Assembly (NCBI RefSeq): GCF_014651715.1 | Contig: NZ_BMXK01000012.1 | Span: 1 to 64,000 of the forward strand | Direction of reading: 5' to 3' | DNA from: Zhihengliuella salsuginis | GTDB lineage: Bacteria; Actinomycetota; Actinomycetes; Actinomycetales; Micrococcaceae | Length of the DNA stretch: 64,000 nt | Part shown: in pieces, positions 34,294-43,382 of the stretch | Numbering within the stretch: the first letter of the stretch is position 1 | How the letters are laid out: each line of letters opens with the position of its first letter | Notes under the pieces: generated by a model | The model's input: the letters and a program-made list of their open reading frames with translations, nothing else | Told to the model about the DNA's origin: nothing | The model's database searches: none | Translations under genes and position numbers: made by a program

Positions 34294-34995
34294 ATGCCAG
34301 CATCAGAAGACCTGTTGAAGCGTCTCGGAGTCGATATCGACTCCGAGACGCTTCGTCTTGCCCTGACACACCGCTCCTACGCGTACGAGCACGGCGGGAT
34401 CCCCACGAACGAGCGCCTGGAATTCCTCGGCGACTCGGTGCTGGGATTCAGCGTGACCGAATACCTGTACGCGCGGTACCCCGACCTGCCCGAGGGCGAC
34501 CTGGCCAAGCGGCGGGCCGCCGTCGTGAGCACGCGCGCCCTCGCCCGCGTGGCGCGCGAGTTGTCGCTGGGCCAGTTCGTCTACCTGGGCCAGGGGGAGA
34601 AGCTCACCAACGGCGCCGACAAGTCCTCCATCCTCGCCGACACCACCGAGGCCCTCATCGGCGCGACGTTCCTCAGCCAGGGGATCGACGTCGCTAAGGA
34701 CTTGGTCCTGCGCCTGATGGCGCCGCTCATCGACGAGGTGGAGAACCTGGGCGCCGGGATCGATTGGAAGACCGCGATCCAGGAGATCGCCGCGGCCCGC
34801 AAGCTGGGACAGATCCAGTACGTGGTCGAGGGCTCCGGTCCGGATCACGCGCGAGTCTTCGTCGCAACGCTGACGATCGGCGGGACCGCCTACGGCACCG
34901 GCACCGGCCCCTCCAAGAAGGAGGCGGAGCAGGAAGCCGCCGCCTCCAGCTGGCACCTGCTGAACCCGGACGCCGCGGCCTCCGCGCAGTCGTGA
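34294..34995 (+). CDS. rnc: Ribonuclease III
   Basis: RNase III cleaves double-stranded RNA in rRNA processing. The 233-residue protein has the signature [16 protein letters not shown], the second acidic region [15 protein letters not shown], and a C-terminal double-stranded RNA-binding domain ending [19 protein letters not shown]. mutM begins 9 bases later. Ordinary length and content. Confidence 0.96.
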   Translation: MPASEDLLKRLGVDIDSETLRLALTHRSYAYEHGGIPTNERLEFLGDSVLGFSVTEYLYARYPDLPEGDLAKRRAAVVSTRALARVARELSLGQFVYLGQGEKLTNGADKSSILADTTEALIGATFLSQGIDVAKDLVLRLMAPLIDEVENLGAGIDWKTAIQEIAAARKLGQIQYVVEGSGPDHARVFVATLTIGGTAYGTGTGPSKKEAEQEAAASSWHLLNPDAAASAQS

Positions 34996-35004
34996 CCCGC
35001 TGAC

Positions 35005-35985
35005 ATGCCGGAACTCCCCGAAGCCGAGGTCGTCCGCCGCGGCCTGGCCCGCTGGTTCGCCGGCCGCAGCATCTCCCATGCCACGGTCCTCGATCCCCGC
35101 TCGCTGCGCAGGCACGACGGCGGCGCCCCCGCCTTCACCGCCGAGCTCACCGGCCGCCGTGTCCTGGCCGCCGTACGCCGCGGCAAATTCCTCTGGTTCC
35201 CCCTCGCTCCCGAGAACGGCGACATCCCGCGGCGTGCGCTGGTCGCCCATCTCGGCATGAGCGGGCAACTGCTCATGCAGTCCTCGCACCTGGCCGAGCC
35301 GAAGCACCTGAAAGTCCGCCTGCTGCTGGGGGAGGGCGCCGCGTCCCCGGAGCCGGACCCCGCGGACCTGCCGGACGAGCTGCGCTTCGTGGACCAGCGG
35401 ATCTTCGGCGGCATGCACATCGCCGACCTCGTGCCCACGGCGGACGGCGGCCCAGGCGGCGACGGCGCGCCGCTGCCCCTGCTTCCGGCGCCCGCCTCCC
35501 ACATCGCGCGGGACGTGCTCGACCCCCTCTGGACTGCGGGGGGCTTCCACGGCGCGCTGACCCGGCTCCCCAGCGGACGGGGCCGGACGACCGGCATCAA
35601 GCGCGTCATCCTCGACCAGGGGGTCGTCTCCGGGGTCGGAAACATCTACGCGGACGAGGCCCTCTGGGAGGCCCGACTCCACTACGACAAGCCGGCGGCG
35701 GGCCTGCGCAGGCCGCAGAGCGAGGCCCTGCTGGAGGCGCTGATCGAGGTCATGCAGCGGGCCCTGGACGAGGGCGGCACGTCGTTCGACGCGCTCTACG
35801 TGAACGTGAACGGCGAGAGCGGCTACTTCGCCCGATCGCTCCAGGCTTACGGCCGGGAGGGGCAGCCCTGTCGCCGGTGCCAGCGGGCGATGGTCCGCGA
35901 GCCCTTCATGGGCCGTTCCTCGTACCGCTGCCCGCACTGCCAGCGCCGCCCGCGCCTGCAGAGTTCTCACAGCAAAAAGGTCTAG
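35005..35985 (+). CDS. mutM: Formamidopyrimidine-DNA glycosylase
   Basis: Fpg/MutM removes 8-oxoguanine. The catalytic N-terminal Pro and Glu are in MPELPEAEVVRRGL, GVGNIYADEALWEARLH is the helix-two-turn-helix, and the C-terminal zinc finger has CRRCQRAMVRE and YRCPHCQRRP. The 326 residues include a low-complexity loop (about 110-170) longer than usual. In relatives smc commonly follows; here about 25 kb of glycopolymer genes intervene. Confidence 0.95.
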   Translation: MPELPEAEVVRRGLARWFAGRSISHATVLDPRSLRRHDGGAPAFTAELTGRRVLAAVRRGKFLWFPLAPENGDIPRRALVAHLGMSGQLLMQSSHLAEPKHLKVRLLLGEGAASPEPDPADLPDELRFVDQRIFGGMHIADLVPTADGGPGGDGAPLPLLPAPASHIARDVLDPLWTAGGFHGALTRLPSGRGRTTGIKRVILDQGVVSGVGNIYADEALWEARLHYDKPAAGLRRPQSEALLEALIEVMQRALDEGGTSFDALYVNVNGESGYFARSLQAYGREGQPCRRCQRAMVREPFMGRSSYRCPHCQRRPRLQSSHSKKV

Positions 35986-36100
35986 AGTAGAACGGTTCGC
36001 TTTTCAATCGGTGACTGCTGGCAGGGGGAACCAGCGACGGCTTGTGCCGTGCGCCCTTCTCTCCCGCGCCGACGTCCTTCGACATCTAGGAGTCTTGCGC

Positions 36101-37237
36101 GTGCCACGCCCCGACCTGCCGGCGAAATACACGCCGCGCCACCAGGCCGTGCCCCGGCGCCGCCGCGGGCGGACGGCGCTCTTCGTCAGCCTCGCCGTCG
36201 TCCTGGTGCTGGTGCTGGGCGCGGGCGGATACGTTGTCAGCCTGATGAGCACGTTCTCGTCCAAGACGCAGACGATCGACGCCGGCCTCGGCACTCGACC
36301 GGTCGACGAGAAGGAGCTCGAAGGGCCGCGGAACATCCTGCTACTCGGCTCCGACTCACGCGGTGACGGCAACGATCTGGCCGCGGTGAAGGGCGAGGAC
36401 GGGCTGCGGTCGGACACGATGATGATCGTGCACATCCCCGAAGACCGCGAGGACGTCTACATCATGTCGATGGTCCGCGACCTCTACGTCGAGATTCCCG
36501 GACACGGCCAGCGCAAGGTCAACGCGGCGCTGAACCTGGGCGGCTACCCGCTGGTGGTCGAAACCATGGAGGAGCTCATCGGCGCGCCGATCGACAACGT
36601 CGTCTCCGTCGACTTCGAGGGCTTCAGCGCCCTGACGGAGGCCCTCGGCGGTGTCACGGTCGACAACCCCAACGAGTTCTGCACAGGTCACGCCCGGCCG
36701 ACCTGCTTCGAGAAGGGCGACATCCATCTCGAGGGCAACGACGCGCTCCGCTTCGTGCGCGAACGCAAAGCCTTCCTCGAGGGCGACTTCCAGCGCGTGG
36801 CGAACCAGCAGCTCTTCATCAAGGCCGTCATGCGCCAGTTCCTCAACACGGAGACGCTCTCCAACCCGGTGCGCATCTACGACATCGTCGACAAATTCTC
36901 CGAATACCTCACCGTGGACGACACCCTGGACTCGGCCACCATGGTCGGTCTCATCAGCACGGTCAAGGACGTCCGAACGGATGACGTCCACTTCTTCACC
37001 ATCCCGACGGGCCCGCCAGACCAGGTCGGCGGCGCGGAGATCATCACCCAGGACCCCGAGGCGATGACGGCCCTCAGGGAGGCGCTGCTGTCCGACGACC
37101 TGCGCGGCTTCCTCGAGGACGGGGACTGGACGAACGCCTACGGGAATCCGATCACCGGTGGAACGAGCGGCACGGAGGCCCCCAGCACCCCCGGGAGCGA
37201 GGCTCCCGCAGGAGACGGCACCGGCGTGGGAGAGTAG
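36101..37237 (+). CDS. LytR-CpsA-Psr (LCP) family ligase, second copy
   Basis: From GTG 36101, chosen for TAGGAG 8 bases upstream, the protein has 378 residues. It has a basic tail, one membrane helix (about 25-46) and the LCP domain with LLGSDSRGDG, RSDTMMIVHI, SMVRDLYVEIPGHGQRK and SVDFEGF. The Asp/Arg ligand residues are conserved, so transfer of a lipid-linked polymer to peptidoglycan is expected. The tail after residue about 345 is Gly/Thr/Pro/Glu-rich and disordered. It heads block C, 5 bases before a glycosyltransferase gene. Close paralogue of the copy at 16017. Confidence 0.92.
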   Translation: MPRPDLPAKYTPRHQAVPRRRRGRTALFVSLAVVLVLVLGAGGYVVSLMSTFSSKTQTIDAGLGTRPVDEKELEGPRNILLLGSDSRGDGNDLAAVKGEDGLRSDTMMIVHIPEDREDVYIMSMVRDLYVEIPGHGQRKVNAALNLGGYPLVVETMEELIGAPIDNVVSVDFEGFSALTEALGGVTVDNPNEFCTGHARPTCFEKGDIHLEGNDALRFVRERKAFLEGDFQRVANQQLFIKAVMRQFLNTETLSNPVRIYDIVDKFSEYLTVDDTLDSATMVGLISTVKDVRTDDVHFFTIPTGPPDQVGGAEIITQDPEAMTALREALLSDDLRGFLEDGDWTNAYGNPITGGTSGTEAPSTPGSEAPAGDGTGVGE

Positions 37238-37242
37238 AGGAC

Positions 37243-38451
37243 GTGAAAGTTCTGCTCCTGACGCATTCCTACGACCCCGAGGTCACCGCCCCGCAGCGTC
37301 GTTGGAACGCGTTCGTCTCGGCCTTCCGCGCGCGTGGATGGGACGTGGACGTCGTCGTACCGGCGGCCCACCCCGAGCGGACGCCCACGCACGTACGACC
37401 CGGCGCCTACGGCCGCGTCCTGCACCGGGAAACCGGACGCCACGGCGAACGGATCCTGCGGGTCCCGCTGGCGCGGCACACCGAATCCAGGCTCAGCAAG
37501 CTCGTGTCCAACCTCGCGAGTTCGGTGCTGGCCGTTCCGCGGTCGCTGCTCGCGGGACGGCCCGACGTCGTGATCGTCACCGTGCCGGCCCTGCCGAACA
37601 TCGCTGCCGGGTACGCCGTTTCGCGGATCTGGCGCCGTCCCCTCGTCGTCGACATGCGCGATGCCTGGCCCGACCTCGCCCGGGACGCCAACGTCGTGAC
37701 ATCGCCGGAGCCGGGTGTCATGGAGACGATCGTCTCGTTCGTCCAACGGCGGGCGGAGGCTGTGGTCTCGGTCACCAACGGGTTCGCCGATCTGCTCCGG
37801 GCACGCGGGGCCCGGCGGGTCGCGGTCGTGCCCAACGGCGTGCTCCGGAATCGGATGCCCCGGCTTGCGGAGCCGTCCTCCGCGTCGCCGGAGCGTCCGC
37901 TGCGGGTCCTGTATCTCGGCAACCACGGGGAGAGCCAGGGACTCGAGGTCCTGATCGACGCGGCCCGCCGCTGCGGCGACGGCGTCCACCTGCGGCTGGT
38001 CGGCACGGGGACCCAGAAGCAGCACCTGCAGGACTACGCCGCCGGGACGGGATCCCGGGTCGAGTTCCTGGACGCGACCCACGACGACCAGACTCTGGCC
38101 CAGTACGACTGGGCGGACACCACCGTGGTCTCCCTGCGGGACGACTGGCCGAGCTTCGAGTGGACGATCCCCTCGAAGACCTACGAACTGCTCGCCGTCG
38201 GCAAGCACATCACAGCGGTCGTCCGTGGGGAAGCGGCGGACGTCCTCACCGAGGCCGGCGGGGCCGACGTCGTTCCTGCGGACCCCGAGGCCGTCGCCGA
38301 GCTCTGGCGAGGCCTGCACCAGCACCCGGAACGGCTCCAGGTCGGAGACCGGGGCCGTGCCTGGGTGGCGGAGCACCGCAACCTGGCCCACCTCGGCGCG
38401 GACTTCGCGGACCTCGTAGCGGAGACCGTTTCGAAGCGGAAGGCCGATTGA
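37243..38451 (+). CDS. GT4-like glycosyltransferase (WbuB-like)
   Basis: The 402-residue protein starts KVLLLTHSYDPEVTAPQRRW, has RRPLVVDMRDAWPDLA and VVPNGVLRN in the N-lobe, and YLGNHGESQGLEVLIDAA in the C-lobe. These are typical of WbuB-type transferases that use UDP-amino sugars. The C-terminal region has PSKTYELLAVGKHITAV in place of the usual E-x7-E stretch. GTG 37243 follows the LCP stop by 5 bases. TGA 38449-38451 shares a base with the next ATG. Confidence 0.88.
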   Translation: MKVLLLTHSYDPEVTAPQRRWNAFVSAFRARGWDVDVVVPAAHPERTPTHVRPGAYGRVLHRETGRHGERILRVPLARHTESRLSKLVSNLASSVLAVPRSLLAGRPDVVIVTVPALPNIAAGYAVSRIWRRPLVVDMRDAWPDLARDANVVTSPEPGVMETIVSFVQRRAEAVVSVTNGFADLLRARGARRVAVVPNGVLRNRMPRLAEPSSASPERPLRVLYLGNHGESQGLEVLIDAARRCGDGVHLRLVGTGTQKQHLQDYAAGTGSRVEFLDATHDDQTLAQYDWADTTVVSLRDDWPSFEWTIPSKTYELLAVGKHITAVVRGEAADVLTEAGGADVVPADPEAVAELWRGLHQHPERLQVGDRGRAWVAEHRNLAHLGADFADLVAETVSKRKAD

Positions 38452-40241
38452 TGAAGTCCACCCTGGAAGGGCGTCACGTTGTGTCGCAACGAGCACTCAA
38501 CCTGAGACTCGCCGCTTCGACTGCGCGGCAACACCTCGGAGACGACCCCGCCGGACTTGTCCTGCAGATCTCGCGCCGACTGCCTGCCGGACTGGTACAG
38601 CCTGCCGCCGGACTCATCGCCAAGGGGTTCATCCGACATGACTCGGTGGTCGGCGGCATCGCGCGCACCGTGCAGGGCCGCGACCGAGAGGTCCACGAGG
38701 ACCTGCTCCGGGCAGTTTCGGAGATCCGCGACGGAGGTCCCGCGAGGGGCTCGGCATCGGTGCGGGCCGTGCGCCTCGCGGATGTCGCCGTCGGCATCGG
38801 TGCGTTCGATATTGCTCGGGAGCTGCTGGATCTGGCACCGGATTCGCAGGCGCGCGCGGTGACCCGCGCGCGCCTGCACTGGCAGCAGGGCGATATGAGC
38901 GAAGCGATCGCCGCGCTTGCCACCGCCGGCCGTCGAGGACGGAGACTGCGCGCCCGGTACGCAGCGGAGAAGAGGGTTTTCGATGGTTGGGAACCGGTGC
39001 TTCCCCAGACGTCGACCGCGGGTGGGACGCGTGCGGGCAGCGTCCTGCACGTACTGACCAACTCGCTGCCGCACACAGGATCCGGCTACGCGCAGAGATC
39101 CCATTCGATCCTGACGGCCGAACGCGATCTCGGCTGGAGTGTTTCGGCGGTCACGCGCCTGGGGTGGCCGGTTCTGGTCGGCAGGCCGATGGCCGGCAGC
39201 AGCGATGTCGTCGACGGCGTCCTCTACCGGCGGCTGCTGCCAGGACGGATTCCGGAGGAGCTGGACGGCCGGCTCCAGCTCTACGCCGAGGCCCTGGCCG
39301 ACGTGGTCCGCGAAGCCAAGCCGGCGGTCCTCCACACGACCACTGACTTCTTCAACGCCGTCGTCGTCCGCGCCGTGGCCCGCGCGTTCGGCCTGCCCTG
39401 GGTGTACGAGGTCCGCGGTCAGCTCGCCGACACGTGGGCCTCGACCCGGGGACCGGACGCCTACGACTCGGAGAAGTACCGCCTGTTCAGGGACCGCGAG
39501 GCCCAGGCGGCCAAGGACGCGTCGGCCGTCGTGACGCTGGGCCGGGTCATGCAGTCTGAGCTCGTCTCCCGGGGTGTCGACGAGTCGCAGATCTCGGTGT
39601 GCCCCAACGCTGTCGGGGAGTCTTTCCTCCTGGAACCGGTGGATCGAATGGAGGCGATCCGGCAGCTCGGCCTCGACCCCCAGGCCACCTATGTCGGCAC
39701 CGTCAGCAGCATTGTCAGCTACGAGGGACTCGACGACCTCCTCGAGGCCTTCGCCATGGTCGCCGCAGACCACCCCGACGCACGTCTGCTGATCGCCGGC
39801 GACGGCGCTGCACTGCCCGGGCTGAAGCAGCTCGCCGCACGGCTGGGGATCGAGGACCGCACCCACTTCGCGGGTCGCGTCTCCCGCGCCGATGCACACC
39901 TCTACCACCGGGCGTTGTCTGTGTTCGCCGTGCCGCGCAAGGACCTCTCGGTGACCCGGAGCGTGACGCCGTTGAAATCCGTCGAGGCATCGGCCAGTGC
40001 CAGGCCGGTGGTCGCGACGCGCCTGCCGGCTCTGGAGGAACTCGTCCACGACGGGGAGACGGGCCTGTTGTTCGAGCCGGGCTCCGTGGACGATCTGGCC
40101 TCGAAGGTGGGCAGACTCCTGGCAGATCCCGTGCTCAGGGACGGGCTCGGGCAGCGAGGCCGGGAGTGGGTCCTCGAGGAGCGGACCTGGGCGGCCAACG
40201 CGGCAAGATATGACCGGGTCTACCGCGACGTGTTGCGGTGA
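38451..40241 (+). CDS. GT4-like glycosyltransferase with N-terminal helical domain
   Basis: The protein has 596 residues from ATG 38451, which overlaps the previous stop (TGATG); a much longer frame upstream only shadows that gene. The first 190 residues are helical and TPR-like (LHWQQGDMSEAIAAL, then RLRARYAAEKRVFDGWEP). The catalytic GT-B part follows (VLHVLTNSLPHTGSGYAQRS from residue 198, YEVRGQLADTWAS, CPNAVGES, SVTPLKSVEASASARPVV). It is the closest paralogue of the block B enzyme at 17254, so the two blocks probably use a similar donor or acceptor. Confidence 0.88.
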   Translation: MKSTLEGRHVVSQRALNLRLAASTARQHLGDDPAGLVLQISRRLPAGLVQPAAGLIAKGFIRHDSVVGGIARTVQGRDREVHEDLLRAVSEIRDGGPARGSASVRAVRLADVAVGIGAFDIARELLDLAPDSQARAVTRARLHWQQGDMSEAIAALATAGRRGRRLRARYAAEKRVFDGWEPVLPQTSTAGGTRAGSVLHVLTNSLPHTGSGYAQRSHSILTAERDLGWSVSAVTRLGWPVLVGRPMAGSSDVVDGVLYRRLLPGRIPEELDGRLQLYAEALADVVREAKPAVLHTTTDFFNAVVVRAVARAFGLPWVYEVRGQLADTWASTRGPDAYDSEKYRLFRDREAQAAKDASAVVTLGRVMQSELVSRGVDESQISVCPNAVGESFLLEPVDRMEAIRQLGLDPQATYVGTVSSIVSYEGLDDLLEAFAMVAADHPDARLLIAGDGAALPGLKQLAARLGIEDRTHFAGRVSRADAHLYHRALSVFAVPRKDLSVTRSVTPLKSVEASASARPVVATRLPALEELVHDGETGLLFEPGSVDDLASKVGRLLADPVLRDGLGQRGREWVLEERTWAANAARYDRVYRDVLR

Positions 40242-40273
40242 GAATTCCCGCTTCAGTCACGAGGCCCACTTGC

Positions 40274-40303
40274 GGCGATTCCCGCCCTTCCACGGGTCTC
40301 GCC
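40274..40303 (+). terminator. Possible hairpin between glycosyltransferase genes
   Basis: GGCGA-TT-CCCG can pair with CGGG-TC-TCGCC around an 8-base loop, 33 bases after a stop codon and 18 bases before the next open frame. There is no T tract. It may be an attenuating or processing structure; support is only the symmetry. Confidence 0.3.
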
Positions 40304-40320
40304 TCGGGGCGAACTAGACT

Positions 40321-41157
40321 ATGACAGGCAATGACAGCTCAGCCGGCTCAGGACCTGCCGATTCAGAGGAGAACACCACGCGCATGAACCTGCGTCGATA
40401 TTTGGGCAAGTCAGCCGGGATCGTCCGGCGGAAGCTCTCGCCGGAGCAGCGCAAAGAAATCAAGCGGGTGCTGCGCCGCGGCGCAAAGACCCTGCCCGGC
40501 CCCGTGCAGCGCCGCCTCAAGGCGGCGCTGCCCATCGGGCGGGGTGTGGCACGCTCCCGTGGCCGCAGCGCCGCCCGCCCCGCTGATCCTCTCGGGCTGG
40601 CCGTCGACGCCCGGCCCGCCAATGCCGTCGCACGCTCGGGACGCGCCGCAGGGGCCGGCGGCGAGGACCCCGACCGCGCTGAGCGCCTCGTCTCCGCACT
40701 GCGCACGGCCGGACCACTCCGGCCCACTGGGCGGCGCCGCATCGCGGGAGTCCTCGGCCCCGATCTTTCCGACGCGCTGGCGGACGCCGGGTACGACGTC
40801 GTGCCGCTGGCTCCCGGGACCGCGGCGGCCACCGCGGGGGAGGCGAGCGCCGAAGTCCTCCTGATCGACCTGGAGGGGTTCACCGGGCTCTGGGCCGGCG
40901 GGCTCACGGCCGCCGGCACGGGCCTGTTCTCCGAAGTCCACGCGGCCATCGACCGCGCCCGCAGCCACGGCGCCACCGTCTGGGTCGTCGCCCGTGGGGC
41001 CGGACGGTTCACACCCGGCGGCACGGCCCTGCGTCAGGATGGACGGGTCGACCTGATCGAAGGCCCCCAGCAGGCAGAACACCCCACAGAGGACCCGGGA
41101 GACGCGCCGCGCGGAATCCTCGACATCGTCCGCAACATCATGGGAATCACCGTATGA
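40321..41157 (+). CDS. Stand-alone glycosyltransferase half-domain-like protein, unknown
   Basis: The 278-residue protein has a highly basic N-terminal third (RKLSPEQRKEIKRVLRRG). A Rossmann-like segment follows (RIAGVLGPDLSDALADAGYD, EVLLIDLEGFTGLW, HAAIDRARSHGATVWVVARG) that resembles the first lobe of the CgeB-like unit in the giant protein at 20803. No donor-binding C-lobe is present, so it is unlikely to be active alone. It overlaps the next gene by 4 bases (ATGA), implying coupled synthesis with that two-unit transferase. The start may be ATG 40384, which has AGGAG upstream; ATG 40321 abuts a -10-like TAGACT. Not recognised as a named family. Confidence 0.65.
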   Translation: MTGNDSSAGSGPADSEENTTRMNLRRYLGKSAGIVRRKLSPEQRKEIKRVLRRGAKTLPGPVQRRLKAALPIGRGVARSRGRSAARPADPLGLAVDARPANAVARSGRAAGAGGEDPDRAERLVSALRTAGPLRPTGRRRIAGVLGPDLSDALADAGYDVVPLAPGTAAATAGEASAEVLLIDLEGFTGLWAGGLTAAGTGLFSEVHAAIDRARSHGATVWVVARGAGRFTPGGTALRQDGRVDLIEGPQQAEHPTEDPGDAPRGILDIVRNIMGITV

Positions 41158-43382
41158 ACCAGCAGAGCCGAACCTCCGAGAAGCCCCGCGTCCTGTTGTA
41201 CGGCGACGTCGACCTCAACGTCTTGGACGGATCGGCCGTGTGGCTGACGTCCATGGCGGAGGCGTGGGCGGCAGCCGGCGTCAGCGTGGACGTCCAGCTC
41301 AAGGCGTCCGAGAACCGCGACCTGCTCTCGGGCGTTCTGCGCAATCTGCCCGGCGTCGCGGTCCTCCCGGCCAGGGTCCGCGCTGGACACCAGACGATGA
41401 GCTGCGCCGAAGCCGCGGACGTGCTGGAGGAACTGGACGAGCGTGCGCCGTACGACGTCGTCTTCGTCCGCGGCATCCACATGTGCGCCGAACTCGCCGA
41501 ACGCGACGCGTTCACCGGCCGCCTGTGGTCCTACGTCACCGAATTCTCCTATCCGGCCGAGTCGATGGACGCCGAACGGCGGGCCACCCTCGGCGGAATC
41601 GCCGAGGCCAGCCGTCTGGTTCTGGCGCAGACCCCGCAGGCCCGCGCCGTGCTCGAGGCCACCATTCCGGCTGCGGCCGGCCGGACCGTTGAGCTCACGC
41701 CGATGATTCCCGATGCTCTCGGCCGCGCTGGTGGCCCCGGTGGCGTCGAAGGCAGTCACGAACACGCCGACGGAGTGGCCGGCGACAGCTCCATCAACCT
41801 GGTCTACACGGGCAAGTTCGCCCGCGACTGGCGCACCGACCTCATGCCCGAGATCGTCGACGAGCTCAGGGCTCTCGGTCACGATGCGCGGCTGACGATG
41901 GTCGGCGACAAGGTGCAGCGGTCCGCGGAGGAGCCCGAATGGCCCCACCGGATGCGCGAGGTCATGGAGACTCCCCGCACCGGCGTCGACTGGGCCGGAG
42001 CGCACGACCGTGCCGGCGCGACAGCCCTCACCCGGGCCGCCGACATTTCGCTCGGCTGGCGCTCGCCCGCTCTCGACCTCAGCGTGGAGCTCTCCACCAA
42101 GGTCCTCGAGAGCTGCGCCCTGGGCGTTCCACCGCTGCTCAACCGCACGTCCTTGCACGAGGAGCTGCTCGGCGCCGATTACCCGCTCTTCGTCGACGCC
42201 GTTCACGACACTCCGGCGGATATCGCCAGGACCATCGTCGCCGCGCGGTCCCAGCTCGCCGAGCTGTCCGAACGGGTTCGCGGGCTTGCAGCCCCCTACC
42301 GCATCGCCGCCCGGGCCGACGTCCTGCGCGGCTATCTGGACCGCGTCCTGCCGGACGTCGCCCCGCAGCCGCCGGGCTCGAGTGGCGGGCGGCTGCCGCG
42401 ACGTGTCCTCGTCGCCGGGCACGACCTCAAGTTCGCCGGAGAACTGATCGACCTGTTGACCTCGCACCCGGACATCGAGGTGCGTTTCGACCGGTGGACG
42501 AGCCTGCACCACCACGACGAGTCCGCGTCCCGCAGCCTCCTGGAGTGGGCCGACGTCGTCATGTGCGAATGGGCCGGGCCGAACGCCGTCTGGTATGCCC
42601 GGCACAAGAGCGACGGCCAGCGTCTGGTGGTCCGCATGCACATGTTCGAGCTCCGCGGCCGCTGGTTGGAGGACCTGGACACGACGCGCGTGGATCAGTT
42701 CGTGGCCGTTTCGCAGCTGTACAAGGAGTTGCTGATGGAGCAGCTCGAGGTCCCGTCCGAGCAGGTCACAGTGGTCCCGAATGCCGTCAGTGTTGCCGAC
42801 TTGGCCCGGACCAAATCCGAGGGCGCCGAATTCCGGCTCGGACTCGTGGGTATCGTGCCGCTCCGCAAGCGTTTGGACCGCGCGTTCGACACGCTCCGCC
42901 TCCTGCGTGAGCGGGACGACCGCTACACGTTGCACATCCGGGGCAAGCTGCCGTGGGAGTACCCGCACGAGTGGCGCAAGACCGAGCAGCGCGAGGCCTA
43001 CCTGGACTGGTTCGCCCGGCTGGGCCGGAGCGATATCGCCGGCGCCGTCGCCTTCGAGCCGTTCGGGGCGGACATGGGGAACTGGCTGTCCAAGATCGGC
43101 TGGGTCCTCTCGCCGAGCACGACCGAGAGTTTCCATCTGGCACCGGCCGAGGGCATGGCGAGCGGAGGCCTGCCGGTGCTGTGGGAGCGTCCGGGCGTGG
43201 AGGGGATCTTCGGGAGCGACTTCGTCGTCCCCGACACGGCCGCAGCAGCGGACTTCATCCTGCGGACCGATTCCGACCCGACGCGACGCGCCGAACTTGT
43301 CGAGCGGGCACGCCGCGTCGCCGACGGATTCGACGAACTCTCCGTGAACCGCCTCTGGCTCGGATTGCTGCTCCAACGGTGA
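41154..43382 (+). CDS. Two-unit glycosyltransferase with C-terminal AGHDLKF module
   Basis: The 742-residue protein has an N-terminal GT-B unit (RVLLYGDVDLNVLDGSAVWL, LVYTGKFARDWRTDLMPEI, LSTKVLESCALGVPPLLN). From residue 418 comes a second unit that begins VLVAGHDLKFAGELI and continues with DVVMCEWAGPNAVWYARH, VPNAVSV, VGIVPLRKRLDRAFD and LSPSTTESFHLAPAEGMASG. The second unit recurs in the giant protein at 20803 and in the protein at 55691. The ATG overlaps the previous gene, and the stop overlaps the next start (TGATG). It is probably a polymer-elongating or linkage-unit transferase; substrate unknown. Confidence 0.85.
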   Translation: MNQQSRTSEKPRVLLYGDVDLNVLDGSAVWLTSMAEAWAAAGVSVDVQLKASENRDLLSGVLRNLPGVAVLPARVRAGHQTMSCAEAADVLEELDERAPYDVVFVRGIHMCAELAERDAFTGRLWSYVTEFSYPAESMDAERRATLGGIAEASRLVLAQTPQARAVLEATIPAAAGRTVELTPMIPDALGRAGGPGGVEGSHEHADGVAGDSSINLVYTGKFARDWRTDLMPEIVDELRALGHDARLTMVGDKVQRSAEEPEWPHRMREVMETPRTGVDWAGAHDRAGATALTRAADISLGWRSPALDLSVELSTKVLESCALGVPPLLNRTSLHEELLGADYPLFVDAVHDTPADIARTIVAARSQLAELSERVRGLAAPYRIAARADVLRGYLDRVLPDVAPQPPGSSGGRLPRRVLVAGHDLKFAGELIDLLTSHPDIEVRFDRWTSLHHHDESASRSLLEWADVVMCEWAGPNAVWYARHKSDGQRLVVRMHMFELRGRWLEDLDTTRVDQFVAVSQLYKELLMEQLEVPSEQVTVVPNAVSVADLARTKSEGAEFRLGLVGIVPLRKRLDRAFDTLRLLRERDDRYTLHIRGKLPWEYPHEWRKTEQREAYLDWFARLGRSDIAGAVAFEPFGADMGNWLSKIGWVLSPSTTESFHLAPAEGMASGGLPVLWERPGVEGIFGSDFVVPDTAAAADFILRTDSDPTRRAELVERARRVADGFDELSVNRLWLGLLLQR

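Noticed and set aside
37158-38450. 430-codon N-terminal extension of the glycosyltransferase at 38451
   Set aside because: It overlaps the WbuB-like gene in another frame, is Arg/Gly/Pro-rich, and ATG 38451 overlaps the upstream stop in a normal coupled junction.
42953-43381. 143-codon extension upstream of the glycosyltransferase at 43382
   Set aside because: The extension shadows the end of the previous gene and is Arg-rich without conserved motifs; ATG 43382 overlaps that gene's stop.
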